Source: a candidate division Zixibacteria bacterium SM23_81 (lineage in GTDB: Bacteria > SM23-81). From it: DNA of 64,000 nt. Position 1 is the stretch's first letter. Each line of letters starts with the position of its first letter. A model generated the notes under the pieces. The model ran no database searches, was not told the DNA's origin, and saw only the letters and a program-made list of their open reading frames with translations. The stretch covers positions 1-64,000 of the forward strand of contig LJUY01000003.1 in the NCBI GenBank assembly GCA_001304015.1, given 5' to 3'. Below, in pieces: positions 22,752 through 31,839 of this stretch. A program made the translations under genes and the position numbers.

Positions 22752-24119
22752 ATGAAGGAAATATCCGGTCTCATCTCAGAACTTCAACAGGCCATGATCA
22801 AAGGGGATCTGCCCCCCTGGCGGGCAGAGGCTGTCCTTTTGGAAAAGGGCATTGAGAGCCCCAACCATTTTTACCCCGCTGCTCTGGCTCGAAAAGCTTA
22901 TATAGAAGAGCTTAGCGGACAAAAGTTTCATCACCTCCAGATCCTGGAGAAACCCTACATCCAGCCCTGGCAGTGCCCTAAAGACGACATTATCTATAAC
23001 CTGGAAGCCCAGGAAACAGATCTCAACTGTACGGTCTGCGGTAAAGCTCTGAAAGCTTATGAAGGCCCTCGGGCCAGCTATGCGCCTGTTGTGGCTTGCT
23101 ACGTGGCTGGGCTGGAGGACTACATCTCCTACAGCGGGCAGGTTACCGTGAAGGGAGATATAAACAAGGATTTTGTCAACCTCACCTCCATGGGTCCAGG
23201 ACTGTCGGCTATCGGCCTAGCCAGGGGCTGCTTTCTGGTCAATCGCTGGGGTGGAGCAGAGGTTCAGTTAGAGCCCCTGGCCACAACAGCGCGCTGCGTG
23301 GGTTTTGTCTTCGCCGATGCCCAGGAGCTCCAAAGAGCCCAAGAGATTATCCGGGACAATCTGGACCGGATCAAGGCCGTGGTGAACGAGGGTGTGGCCA
23401 AGGTGGGAGCCCAGGTAAGCCAGGTCATATTTGATACCGATAGCTTTGGCCCAGATCATTTCCTGTACGTCTGCTTTTACGCCAATTTGCCCGAGTACAG
23501 GGGTCATGGGGAGATGAGCTGGTCTGTGGGCGCGGCCCGGGAGATGACGGATTCCATCCTCGCAGAGGCGGGAGTGAATTTCAACCTCAGCGGCATCGCC
23601 CAGGGGTATGACGGGGATTACAAGCCCAGTCCTTCTAACAGGCGTGGTCGACGAGTCAGCGCCCAGGTGCGCATTCCAGTCAAGACCATGGAGGATTTTT
23701 TGAAAAAGCCGGTGGATCGGTTTTTGGCCTTCATCGAGATGGATCGTCGGGGCGTGCAGAAGTTGGGCTGGTTTGGCTACACCGGTATGGGAGCGGAGAT
23801 CATATCCGGATTGTATAAAGCCACTCGCGTGAATCCGCGCATGCCCATCAACGCCTGCCTTCAGCGCATCTACTCTTTTTTGCAGGGAAGCGACCTGGTG
23901 TACGGCGTGGAGCTGCCCATCGTCGAAGCTGGAGTGTGGTCTTCCATCGAAGGAGGGATTCCCCCCACGGGACGGGAAGTGATGCGTATCATGGGCATCA
24001 CTAATACCCGGGAGTTCTGCGCCAATCTGGCCGCGCAGGTGATGGCTGGGGAGTTTAATCTGGCTTGTGAGGTTGTGAGGGGGAAGCTTTATACAAAGGG
24101 AGTGAGCCGACTGTATTGA
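22752..24119 (+). CDS. HMG-CoA reductase homologue with substituted catalytic residues
   Basis: A 455-residue protein that I align by eye with HMG-CoA reductase along most of its length. SGIAQGYDGDYKPSPSN followed by RGRRVSAQVRIP matches the human segment SGNYCTDKKPAAIN with RGKSVVCEAVIP. NLTSMGPGLSAIGLARGC matches the ATTEG region, and NLAAQVMAGEFNLA matches the LARIVCGTVMAGELSL region. The catalytic Lys is kept (Lys291). The catalytic Glu aligns with Gly148, Asp with Asn361, and the C-terminal His with Gly450. An N-terminal extension of about 115 residues carries Cys75, Cys93 and Cys96. It is therefore probably not a normal HMG-CoA reductase; its function is unknown. It has its own promoter and terminator and precedes apgM. 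Confidence 0.7.
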   Translation: MKEISGLISELQQAMIKGDLPPWRAEAVLLEKGIESPNHFYPAALARKAYIEELSGQKFHHLQILEKPYIQPWQCPKDDIIYNLEAQETDLNCTVCGKALKAYEGPRASYAPVVACYVAGLEDYISYSGQVTVKGDINKDFVNLTSMGPGLSAIGLARGCFLVNRWGGAEVQLEPLATTARCVGFVFADAQELQRAQEIIRDNLDRIKAVVNEGVAKVGAQVSQVIFDTDSFGPDHFLYVCFYANLPEYRGHGEMSWSVGAAREMTDSILAEAGVNFNLSGIAQGYDGDYKPSPSNRRGRRVSAQVRIPVKTMEDFLKKPVDRFLAFIEMDRRGVQKLGWFGYTGMGAEIISGLYKATRVNPRMPINACLQRIYSFLQGSDLVYGVELPIVEAGVWSSIEGGIPPTGREVMRIMGITNTREFCANLAAQVMAGEFNLACEVVRGKLYTKGVSRLY

Positions 24120-24200
24120 AGTACAGGACTGCCGAAATGATCAATTCCCTGAGAGTCTGAGAATACTCCGTGTTTCGCGTTAAGACTTTTGCTGGGCCCC

Positions 24201-24226
24201 AACCACCTCATCGAGGTGGTTTTTCT
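24201..24226 (+). terminator. Rho-independent terminator
   Basis: AACCACCT (24201-24208) pairs perfectly with AGGTGGTT (24214-24221), followed by TTTTCTT. It is closely similar to the terminator at 22587. Confidence 0.85.
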
Positions 24227-24244
24227 TATCTCTCCATTTTCTGG

Positions 24245-24273
24245 TTGCTATTTTTTCGAATTTTGGGTATACT
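24245..24273 (+). promoter_or_regulatory. Promoter of the apgM-lnt unit
   Basis: TTGCTA (24245-24250), 17 bp, TATACT (24268-24273). It lies just after a terminator, as at 22587-22666, so the terminator-promoter module is duplicated. Confidence 0.65.
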
Positions 24274-24311
24274 TACCTGAAAATAGACAAAGATTTAGGT
24301 GGTAGGAGGCC

Positions 24312-25517
24312 ATGGATCATCTCAAAATTTTAAAAAGTTTAGCCATTCCCGCCGAGAGCAAGATCGTCCTCTTGGTGCTGGATGGCGTGGGTGGGCTTCC
24401 CGACAAAACCAGCGGGAGAACGGAGCTGGAGACGGCCAGTACTCCTAATTTGGATGAACTGGCCAAAAAATCATCCTGCGGGCTCATGGATCCCATCAGC
24501 ATGGGTCTCACCCCAGGTAGCGGGCCTTCGCATCTGGCCCTTTTTGGCTACGATCCACTCAAGTACCAGGTCGGGCGTGGAGTGCTGGAGGCCTTTGGGA
24601 TCGGATTTGAGTTGGGCCCCTCGGACGTAGCCGCCCGGATAAACTTCGCCACTATCGACGATGAAGGTCTGATTACCGACCGAAGAGCGGGCAGGATCTC
24701 TACAGAGGAAAACGAAAGGTTGTGCACTCTGCTAAAAGACATCCGCATGCCCGCTTTGGAGATCTTCCTGAGGCCCGTCAAGGAACATAGAGCTGTTGTG
24801 GTCTTCCGCGGTCAGAACCTATCAGGGGCTTTGACCGATACCGACCCACAACAGCTTGGAGTTCCTCCCAAGGAGGTTCAGCCTTTGACCCCAGAGGGCC
24901 ATGGGACGGCCAAGATCGTGGAGGAATTTATCGCCGAGGCTAAAAAACGTCTGGCAGTGGAACATCCCGCCAACATGATTTTAATGAGGGGCTTCGATCG
25001 ATACGAGCCACCACCCTCACTGCAGGAGCTGTATCTTCTCAAATCGGCGGCCATTGCTATGTATCCCATGTACAAGGGGGTGGCTAAGCTGGTGGGCATG
25101 GAGGTCATTGGGGAGGCGACGAGCATCGCAGAAGAATTCGCTGTTTTGACTGAACGCTTCTCTGACTACGACTTTTTTTTCCTGCACGTCAAGCAAACGG
25201 ACAGCGCGGGAGAGGACGGGGATTTTCGCAGAAAGGTGGCCGTCATAGAGGAGGTGGACGGACTGCTGCCTCAATTAACAGCTCTTAAGCCGGACGTCAT
25301 CGTGGTTACCTGTGATCACTCCACTCCGGCGGTTCTTCGCTCACACAGCTGGCATGCAGCGCCCGTGTTGCTGTATTCCAAATATTGCCGGCCAGATGGC
25401 ATAGAGACATTTACAGAACGAGAATGTGCCAAGGGTTGTCTAGGCCGATTTCCGACCAGGAATCTGATGGCTCTGGCTCTTGCTAATGCGCTCAGGCTGA
25501 CGAAATATGGTGCCTAG
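24312..25517 (+). CDS. apgM: Cofactor-independent phosphoglycerate mutase, archaeal type
   Basis: Interconverts 3- and 2-phosphoglycerate in glycolysis and gluconeogenesis without a bisphosphoglycerate cofactor. The 401-residue length and motifs fit the ApgM branch of the alkaline-phosphatase superfamily: VLLVLDGVGGLP with a metal-binding Asp, TPNLDELAKKSSCG, GLTPGSGPSHLALFGYDP with the active-site serine region, FLHVKQTDSAGEDGDF and VTCDHSTPAVLRSHSWH. It is distinct from the roughly 510-residue bacterial GpmI. GGTGGTAGGAGG precedes the ATG. The last 11 bases overlap the lnt gene, so translation is probably coupled. Confidence 0.92.
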   Translation: MDHLKILKSLAIPAESKIVLLVLDGVGGLPDKTSGRTELETASTPNLDELAKKSSCGLMDPISMGLTPGSGPSHLALFGYDPLKYQVGRGVLEAFGIGFELGPSDVAARINFATIDDEGLITDRRAGRISTEENERLCTLLKDIRMPALEIFLRPVKEHRAVVVFRGQNLSGALTDTDPQQLGVPPKEVQPLTPEGHGTAKIVEEFIAEAKKRLAVEHPANMILMRGFDRYEPPPSLQELYLLKSAAIAMYPMYKGVAKLVGMEVIGEATSIAEEFAVLTERFSDYDFFFLHVKQTDSAGEDGDFRRKVAVIEEVDGLLPQLTALKPDVIVVTCDHSTPAVLRSHSWHAAPVLLYSKYCRPDGIETFTERECAKGCLGRFPTRNLMALALANALRLTKYGA

Positions 25518-27003
25518 GAGGATACATGCATTGCGCCGGCACACTTTGCTTCTCTGTGTGATATCCGGTCTCCTGCTTGCCCTGTCATTTCCCCGCTATC
25601 ATCTGGGATTTCTGGGCTTTTTTTGCCTCGTGCCGTTCTTGTTTACCTTCGCTCAACGACAGTCTGAGCCTTCCTTTGGCCGTGGCCTCGTTATGGGGCT
25701 AACCCTCTATGGTGGTACCTTTTTTTGGATTGCCTGGGTGACCTTTCCAGGTGCACTGGGGGCCATCGGTTTATTGTCTCTTTATCTTGGCCTCTTCGCT
25801 GTGATATTTCAATTCGTCCTAAAGCGATGGGGCCGTGTTGCTCTTTGGGCCTTCCCTTTTTTCTGGACGGCCATGGAGTATTTGCGTTCCTTGGGTCAGC
25901 TTGGCTTTCCTTGGACCTCCATTTGTTATTCACAGACGGAATATCTGCCCATGATTCAGTTCGCCAGCCTTACCGGAGCCTATGGAGTTTCTTTTTGGCT
26001 GGTGGTGATAAATACCATCGTTTTTGGGGCCATGTGTAGATGGCGCCAGAGGAAATGCCTGCTTCTTCTTTTGATTCCTTTGATAGTGGTTCCCTACCTT
26101 TACGGGAAACGAGTGATCCCTCAGAGTCCTTTGCCTGGGGACCTCAAGGTGGCCCTCATCCAGCCGAACATGGAACCCGATGTCAAATGGGACAGCCGAT
26201 TTATCGATCAGAATTTTGAGGCTCTCATAGATCTCACTCGCCAGGCCAGTGAGGTGCACCCGGATCTTGTCATCTGGCCGGAGACAGCCACACCATGCTA
26301 TCTGATGAAACAGAAGGAGTATTATCAGAAAGTTCGAGACCTAGTGGACGAGTTGGGGATTCCTCTGCTGACTGGCTCTCCGGACTACGCCTATCAGGGC
26401 GATGAGGAGTACCAATATTTCAATTCGGCCTTTTATATCGTCCCCGGTACACCTGATATACAGCAGTATTCGAAAATGCAATTAGTACCCTTTAGTGAGA
26501 AAATCCCCTACGATGAGAAGATTTCCCTATTGCGGAGGATTGACTTCGGCGAGGCCGATTTCACTCCGGGTCGTCATTATACTCTCTTTCAGCATCCTCA
26601 CGGCAACTTTGCTGTTCTTATTTGCTTTGAGTCCATCTTTCCCCAACTGGCCAGAGAGTTCTATTTAAGAGGGGCGGACTTTTTGGTGGTCATCACCAAT
26701 GATGGATGGTTTGGCAAAACTCCTGCACCTTATCAGCATGCTCAGATTGCTATCTTTCGAGCCATTGAGAATCGCATTAGCATCGCACGTTGTGCTAATA
26801 CCGGAGTTTCCATGCTCATCGACCCCTTTGGGCGGACCAGCAACAGAACGCCCATCTTCGTTAAAGAGAGCGTTGTTGTCGATTTGCCTCTTTGGGAAGG
26901 GGGAACATTCTACACTCGACGAGGAGAATGGTTGAGCTGGGTATGTATGGTCGTGGCCGGGTTGTTTGTGGTAGGCGCCCCCTTTCGGGGGAGAAGAGCA
27001 TAG
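25507..27003 (+). CDS. lnt: Apolipoprotein N-acyltransferase
   Basis: Inner-membrane enzyme that adds the third acyl chain to lipoproteins, a marker of diderm bacteria. It encodes 498 residues: about 190 residues of transmembrane helices, a nitrilase-like periplasmic domain, and a final helix. The catalytic triad is visible: Glu in VIWPETATP, Lys in QYSKMQLVPFSE and Cys in AVLICFESIFP, followed by TNDGWFGKTPAPYQH. The ATG at 25507 overlaps apgM by 11 bp. A natural substrate is the lipoprotein encoded at 13.9 kb. Confidence 0.95.
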   Translation: MVPRRIHALRRHTLLLCVISGLLLALSFPRYHLGFLGFFCLVPFLFTFAQRQSEPSFGRGLVMGLTLYGGTFFWIAWVTFPGALGAIGLLSLYLGLFAVIFQFVLKRWGRVALWAFPFFWTAMEYLRSLGQLGFPWTSICYSQTEYLPMIQFASLTGAYGVSFWLVVINTIVFGAMCRWRQRKCLLLLLIPLIVVPYLYGKRVIPQSPLPGDLKVALIQPNMEPDVKWDSRFIDQNFEALIDLTRQASEVHPDLVIWPETATPCYLMKQKEYYQKVRDLVDELGIPLLTGSPDYAYQGDEEYQYFNSAFYIVPGTPDIQQYSKMQLVPFSEKIPYDEKISLLRRIDFGEADFTPGRHYTLFQHPHGNFAVLICFESIFPQLAREFYLRGADFLVVITNDGWFGKTPAPYQHAQIAIFRAIENRISIARCANTGVSMLIDPFGRTSNRTPIFVKESVVVDLPLWEGGTFYTRRGEWLSWVCMVVAGLFVVGAPFRGRRA

Positions 27004-27029
27004 GTGGAGACACTCAAGGAGTTCAGTTG

Positions 27030-29366
27030 ATGTCGGTGATGAGGACAAGCTTAGAAAACAGATCTCGGACAGTGCGTTTTCACTTGCGCTGGACTTTAGC
27101 TGTTATAACGATTCTCTTTGGATCGATAGTCCCCATAGCTTGGTCCAGGGTGGGGGATTGGACCACCTACACCAACACGAATTTCATCCAAGATCTCCAT
27201 TTTCTGGGCGATGATCTTTGGTGTGCCACCTCAGGAGGTCTCCTCCAGCTTTGTTTGGCCGATGAGTCCATTCGACAATATACCAATGTTCATGGCCTGG
27301 GCTACATAGACGTCTCGTCGCTAAGCGTTGATCGCCAAGGAATACTGTGGTTGGGTACCAATGGAGGGGGGCTGTCGACCTATGATCCTTTCAGCGGTCG
27401 CTGGAGGACTTATACCGAGTTTGATGGCGTTGCCGGTAAGGTGGTCAGCGCCGTCTTGGCTAGTGGAGATAGAATTTGGGTGGGCACAGAAGAGGGCATA
27501 AGCCTCTTCGTCTGGAACGAGACCGAAGGCGACTATTTCTGGAAGGAGAATTATCTCGCCGAAAAGGGCGTGCCGGTCAAAAATGTTCGGGCCTTTGTGG
27601 ATTGGGAAGACCAGATATGGGTTGGCATGGATGGGGGAGTGGCCAGAGCACGCTATCGTCATCCCGACTTCGTGCCCAACCTGCAGGACTCCGCCAGCTG
27701 GACGAACTATAATGAATCGCATGGGCTAGCCCATAATCGGGTCAATTGTTTTTCCTTAGTAGGTTCTACCATCGTGGCGGGAACCGATGGGGGCGTCAGC
27801 GCCTTCCCGGAGAGCACTTGGGTCTCCTGGAGTCTGGGACTGCCGCCCAGCACGGCTGTATACGATCTGCTGGTCAGCGGTTCTAAAATGTGGGCGGGCA
27901 CCGGCGCTGGCCTATACATGTACGATAGTATATGGGTGCCTCCTCCGGAGTGGATTCCCCTCCTGGAGGGCGAGGCCATCACCGCCCTGGCCGAGGATAG
28001 CTCAGGAGTTATGTGGGTGGGGACCGAGGGGGGTGGGGTGATAGCAGCACACGGACAAGATTGGGTCCCATATATCGCCCAGGGGCCGGCACATAACAAT
28101 ATCTCCCGTGTGACCCTGGATGATGAGGAATGCGTGTGGATTACTACCAGGCCTCCGAGTTACCCGAGGTATAGGGCCGAACCCTGTCGTCTGGCCAATG
28201 ACCATTGGACCACTTTCGACGAGTCTGGTGGCTTTGAAAAAGGAGAATTCATGCCGGCTTTGTTCGTCGACCGTTTGGGACGTAAGTGGTTTGGTTCTTG
28301 GGGCTTTGGCGTTGGCGTTCTGGACGATGGGGGAACTCTGACCAAAGAGGACGATATCTGGCTCCACCTGGACGAGGAGAACAGCGGCCTTAAGGGGATA
28401 CCTCAGAATACCCGATATGTGGTTGTGACCGATATCGCCCAGGATCAACGAGGCAACTACTGGTTTTTGAATTATTTGGGGATCGAGTCCGGTTTGGTGG
28501 TCTGCGATTCCACCCTCTCGAATTGGACCGCTTATTCTGTCAGGGATGGCTTGGTTTTCACCGAGGTTCAGTCGTTGGCCATCGATGGGCAGGGCATTAA
28601 GTGGGTGGGTGCTCGGCAAGAGGGAATGTCCCGTTTTGACGACGCAGGCACGCCCTTCGATAAACTGGACGATGATCCCTTCTCAGCGTGGCTGACATAC
28701 AGCGAGAGTGAACCATATCCCCATACCATCGTCACCGACAACGTCACCTCCATCTGTGTAGACAAAACTGGGATAGTGTGGATCGGGACGGCTGCCGGGA
28801 TTATGCGACTAAGCGGCCTATCATTCTACAGTGTCAGTGGCTTGCTCAATGAGTCTGTGAATGTGATTGCTGTTGATGCTCGCAACAATAAATGGGTGGG
28901 CACCGAGGGGGGAGTGAGTCTTCTGAATGCCGCTGGGGATGAATGGACTCACTTTACCTCTACCAACAGCCAACTGGTGTCGGATAATGTGCTGGATATC
29001 GCCATCAACGAACGAACCGGTGAAGTATGGCTTGCCACGGATTTGGGTTTGAGCCGATATGAGTCGGGGATCGCCGCTCCCGTTTCCTCAATGGAGGACG
29101 TCGCGGTTTTCCCCAATCCCTTTTTCCCAGAGGTAGGGAATGGTTTGGTGACGTTTGGGGGGCTGGCAGATGGCTCAACGGTTTTTATATTCAACCTCAC
29201 AGGGGATTTGATCAGGGAGATACCAATGCCCCAAAACAATCTGAATCAGGCGGTTTGGGATGGTAAAAATGCTCGGGGAAACGAGGTGGCCAGTGGTATC
29301 TATATCTTCTTGGCACGAAACGAGCAGGGCCTGTCGAAGGTAGGCAAAGTCGCAGTGGTTCGTTGA
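27030..29366 (+). CDS. Secreted beta-propeller protein with FlgD-like C-terminal domain
   Basis: Encodes 778 residues from the ATG at 27030, which has AAGGAG 9 nt upstream; the longer frame from 26892 lies inside lnt. A signal peptide (core TLAVITILFGSIVPIAWS) is followed by many Reg_prop-type blades recognised by repeats such as LWLGTNGGGLSTYDP, IWVGTEEGISLF and VWIGTAAGIMRLS. The last 85 residues (PNPFFPE, VFIFNLTGDLIREI, WDGKNARGNEVASGIYIF) are a FlgD-like immunoglobulin domain, the kind used as a C-terminal sorting domain in FCB bacteria. There is no kinase or regulator domain, so it is an extracellular or surface protein. Its ligand is unknown. Confidence 0.85.
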   Translation: MSVMRTSLENRSRTVRFHLRWTLAVITILFGSIVPIAWSRVGDWTTYTNTNFIQDLHFLGDDLWCATSGGLLQLCLADESIRQYTNVHGLGYIDVSSLSVDRQGILWLGTNGGGLSTYDPFSGRWRTYTEFDGVAGKVVSAVLASGDRIWVGTEEGISLFVWNETEGDYFWKENYLAEKGVPVKNVRAFVDWEDQIWVGMDGGVARARYRHPDFVPNLQDSASWTNYNESHGLAHNRVNCFSLVGSTIVAGTDGGVSAFPESTWVSWSLGLPPSTAVYDLLVSGSKMWAGTGAGLYMYDSIWVPPPEWIPLLEGEAITALAEDSSGVMWVGTEGGGVIAAHGQDWVPYIAQGPAHNNISRVTLDDEECVWITTRPPSYPRYRAEPCRLANDHWTTFDESGGFEKGEFMPALFVDRLGRKWFGSWGFGVGVLDDGGTLTKEDDIWLHLDEENSGLKGIPQNTRYVVVTDIAQDQRGNYWFLNYLGIESGLVVCDSTLSNWTAYSVRDGLVFTEVQSLAIDGQGIKWVGARQEGMSRFDDAGTPFDKLDDDPFSAWLTYSESEPYPHTIVTDNVTSICVDKTGIVWIGTAAGIMRLSGLSFYSVSGLLNESVNVIAVDARNNKWVGTEGGVSLLNAAGDEWTHFTSTNSQLVSDNVLDIAINERTGEVWLATDLGLSRYESGIAAPVSSMEDVAVFPNPFFPEVGNGLVTFGGLADGSTVFIFNLTGDLIREIPMPQNNLNQAVWDGKNARGNEVASGIYIFLARNEQGLSKVGKVAVVR

Positions 29367-29382
29367 GCATGAGAGGGCTTTG

Positions 29383-30357
29383 ATGTGTATGGAAGTTGAG
29401 GTCTACGGGCCTGATTTTCGCCCACAGTGGGAGAAGTTCGTGCGAGCCGCCGAGAACGGGACCATCTTCCATCGACAGCAATTTCTAGAGTATCATCCCC
29501 CCGATCGTTTCACATCGCGACACCTGATTTTTCGGCGGAAAAACCGGATATTCGCCATTCTGCCCGGGGCTGTTCGGGAGGTAAAAGGCACCAAAACTTA
29601 TATCTCCCACCCTGGAGCCTCATACGGAGGCTTTGTAGTCCGCCCTCGGTTGGGAGTCCGGGAGTCCTATCTCGTGGTAGAGTCCTTCGTCAATTACCTG
29701 CACGAAAAGCATTTTGGACGCGCAGAGCTGACGCCCCCTCCTCTTTTCTACAGCGCCAATCCCAACAATTATATCGAATTCGCCCTGCTGAAACATGGAT
29801 TTGGGTATATTAAACGAGAGCTCACCAGCGTGGTTCCGTTACCCGGCCCTGGTATCGAGGTGCTTTCCTCCTTTAAGAGTGAGGCCAGGACAGCCACGCG
29901 AAGGGCTCAGAAGTTGGGCGTCAGCATCAAGGAATCGAACGACTACGAGGATTTCTACCAAATCCTACGCAGGAACCTGAGGATGAGGCACAACGTGAGT
30001 CCAACTCACACGTTGGAGGAACTCATGCGCCTAAAGGCACACCTGCCCCATGAGATACAGCTCTTCTCTGCTTATCTCTCAGGAGAGCAAATTGCTGGGG
30101 TGGTGCTGTTTCTCTGCAATCCTCGTGTGATCTTGGCCTTTTATATCAGCCATCGAGAGGAGTTTCAAAAGTATCGGAGCGTGAACCTGCTGTTCCACGA
30201 AATCATGAATTGGGGACGACAGCGCGGATTCCAATATCTGGATTTCGGAACCTTTACTCTGAATATGGACCCGAACTGGGGGTTGGGCAAGTTTAAAGAG
30301 ACATTCGGGGCCAAAGGTCTTTTCCGGGACACCTTTTATCGAGATCTGTCAGGCTGA
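29383..30357 (+). CDS. FemAB/GNAT-fold acyltransferase-like protein
   Basis: Encodes 324 residues of the FemAB-like (peptidoglycan-bridge or exopolysaccharide acyltransferase) GNAT superfamily. Typical stretches are GTIFHRQQFLEYHP near the N terminus, SHPGASYGGFVV, ARTATRRAQKLGV, GEQIAGVVLFLCN and FQYLDFGTFTLNMDPNWGLGKFKETFGA. It is probably cytoplasmic. I chose the ATG at 29383 with GAGAGGG 5 nt upstream; the ATG at 29389 is possible. It opens a run of polysaccharide genes, so it may modify a surface glycan or lipid-linked sugar. The exact donor and acceptor are unknown. Confidence 0.75.
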   Translation: MCMEVEVYGPDFRPQWEKFVRAAENGTIFHRQQFLEYHPPDRFTSRHLIFRRKNRIFAILPGAVREVKGTKTYISHPGASYGGFVVRPRLGVRESYLVVESFVNYLHEKHFGRAELTPPPLFYSANPNNYIEFALLKHGFGYIKRELTSVVPLPGPGIEVLSSFKSEARTATRRAQKLGVSIKESNDYEDFYQILRRNLRMRHNVSPTHTLEELMRLKAHLPHEIQLFSAYLSGEQIAGVVLFLCNPRVILAFYISHREEFQKYRSVNLLFHEIMNWGRQRGFQYLDFGTFTLNMDPNWGLGKFKETFGAKGLFRDTFYRDLSG

Positions 30358-30365
30358 GAGGCGCC

Positions 30366-31835
30366 ATGGGAACCTTTGAGGATCTCAGAAGGCTCACGAA
30401 GCACTCGCTTATATACGGCGTGGGCCACATCCTAAGCCGTGGGATTAGCTTCCTACTTTTGCCCTTATATACAAATGTCTTATCCCCGGCCGAGTATGGA
30501 ATCGTGGCCCTTGTTTTTACCTTCATAGCATTCATGAATATCCTTTTTCTCTACGGTTTAGATAGCGCTTTTCTGCGCTTTTATGCTTTGGAAAAGGGCC
30601 CTAATGAGAAGAAAAAAATTCTTGCCACGACCATGTCCATGACCGCTTTGACATCTGTGAGCCTTTTCTTATTGTTATTTCTATCCTGCGAGCCTCTGTC
30701 ACGCCTGATTCTTGGTCGGCCGGGAACGGATTCTCTCCTGAAAATGGCCAGCGGAATTATTTTCTTCGACACGCTCTCTACCTTTCCGTATCTGCTCTTG
30801 AGGTTGGAGGAAAAGTCTACCAAGTTCATTTCGTACCGTCTCGTAAATGTCCTTCTCACTTTGGGTTTAAATATTTTCTTGGTAGCCTACTTGAAGAAGG
30901 GCGTGTACGGTGTATTTCTCAGCAATCTCATCGCTTCAGCCTTCATCTTAGCGATCCTTTTGCCCATCATCTGGCAGAGGGTTGCACCGGCTTGGTCTGG
31001 GTTCCTTGTGAAAGAGCTTCTCAAATTCGGGCTGCCCTTCATTCCAGCAGGCCTGGCCTCTATGAGCATGGAGCTCATCGACCGGTACATGCTTAGGCAC
31101 ATGAAGGATTTGGAGGTGGTTGGTGTTTACAACGCCGGTTATAAACTGGGTTTGTTCATGTTGTTGGTGGTGATGGCTTTCAAGTTTGCTTGGCAGCCTT
31201 TTTTTTTGGGTTTGGGTGGGGAGGAAACCCGGGCCAAGAAAAACTTCGCCGCCGTTCTGACATACTTTCTATTGGTCACTAGCTTTCTCCTTCTGATGGT
31301 TTCCTTTTTCGTTGACGATCTGGTTCGGCTGGGCTTTTTTGGGGTGACTATCTTCGGCCCTGAATTTTGGTCGGGTACTCAGGTGGTCCCGGTTATCTTA
31401 ATGGCTCACGTTATGATGGGACTTTACCTGATCTTTCTGCCCGGCATTTATTTGAGAAAGAAGACCAAATTCATCCCGCTGTTCACCGGAGTGGGAGCAG
31501 TGGTCAACATACTGGGTAACTTCCTCTTGATCCCTCGATGGGGAATGCAGGGGGCAGCCTGGGCCACATTCCTGGGTTATTTCGCCATGGCCTTTGCCCT
31601 CTACGTGACTGTTCAAAGATTCTATCCCGTTCGCTATCAGTTCGGACGCGCCGCCAAGGTAATTTTCATCTCCACTCTAGTATTCGTGACTTGGAGATGG
31701 TTGGCTCGCTCTATTTCTGTGAGAATCTTGTTGCTTGTCGTAGGTTACCCCTTGGGTCTTGTCCTCACGGGATTTTTCAGCCGAGCTGAATGGCAAGGTC
31801 TGCGGAACACCCTTGGTTTGCGAAGAGACGGTTAA
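30366..31835 (+). CDS. Polysaccharide flippase (Wzx/MOP superfamily)
   Basis: Encodes 489 residues with about twelve to fourteen transmembrane helices. The start LTKHSLIYGVGHILSRGISFLLLPLYTN without its last residues is the classic opening of MOP-superfamily polysaccharide exporters. It should move lipid-linked oligosaccharide units across the inner membrane. It begins 8 bp after the FemAB-like gene with GAGAGG ahead of the ATG, and is followed within 4 bp by a glycosyltransferase gene, so the cluster is one operon. Confidence 0.88.
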   Translation: MGTFEDLRRLTKHSLIYGVGHILSRGISFLLLPLYTNVLSPAEYGIVALVFTFIAFMNILFLYGLDSAFLRFYALEKGPNEKKKILATTMSMTALTSVSLFLLLFLSCEPLSRLILGRPGTDSLLKMASGIIFFDTLSTFPYLLLRLEEKSTKFISYRLVNVLLTLGLNIFLVAYLKKGVYGVFLSNLIASAFILAILLPIIWQRVAPAWSGFLVKELLKFGLPFIPAGLASMSMELIDRYMLRHMKDLEVVGVYNAGYKLGLFMLLVVMAFKFAWQPFFLGLGGEETRAKKNFAAVLTYFLLVTSFLLLMVSFFVDDLVRLGFFGVTIFGPEFWSGTQVVPVILMAHVMMGLYLIFLPGIYLRKKTKFIPLFTGVGAVVNILGNFLLIPRWGMQGAAWATFLGYFAMAFALYVTVQRFYPVRYQFGRAAKVIFISTLVFVTWRWLARSISVRILLLVVGYPLGLVLTGFFSRAEWQGLRNTLGLRRDG

Positions 31836-31839
31836 GGCC

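Noticed and set aside
29427-29813. 128-codon frame inside the FemAB-like gene, and other long antisense or shifted frames across the dcw cluster
   Set aside because: They overlap clear family members entirely and have no domain signal of their own.
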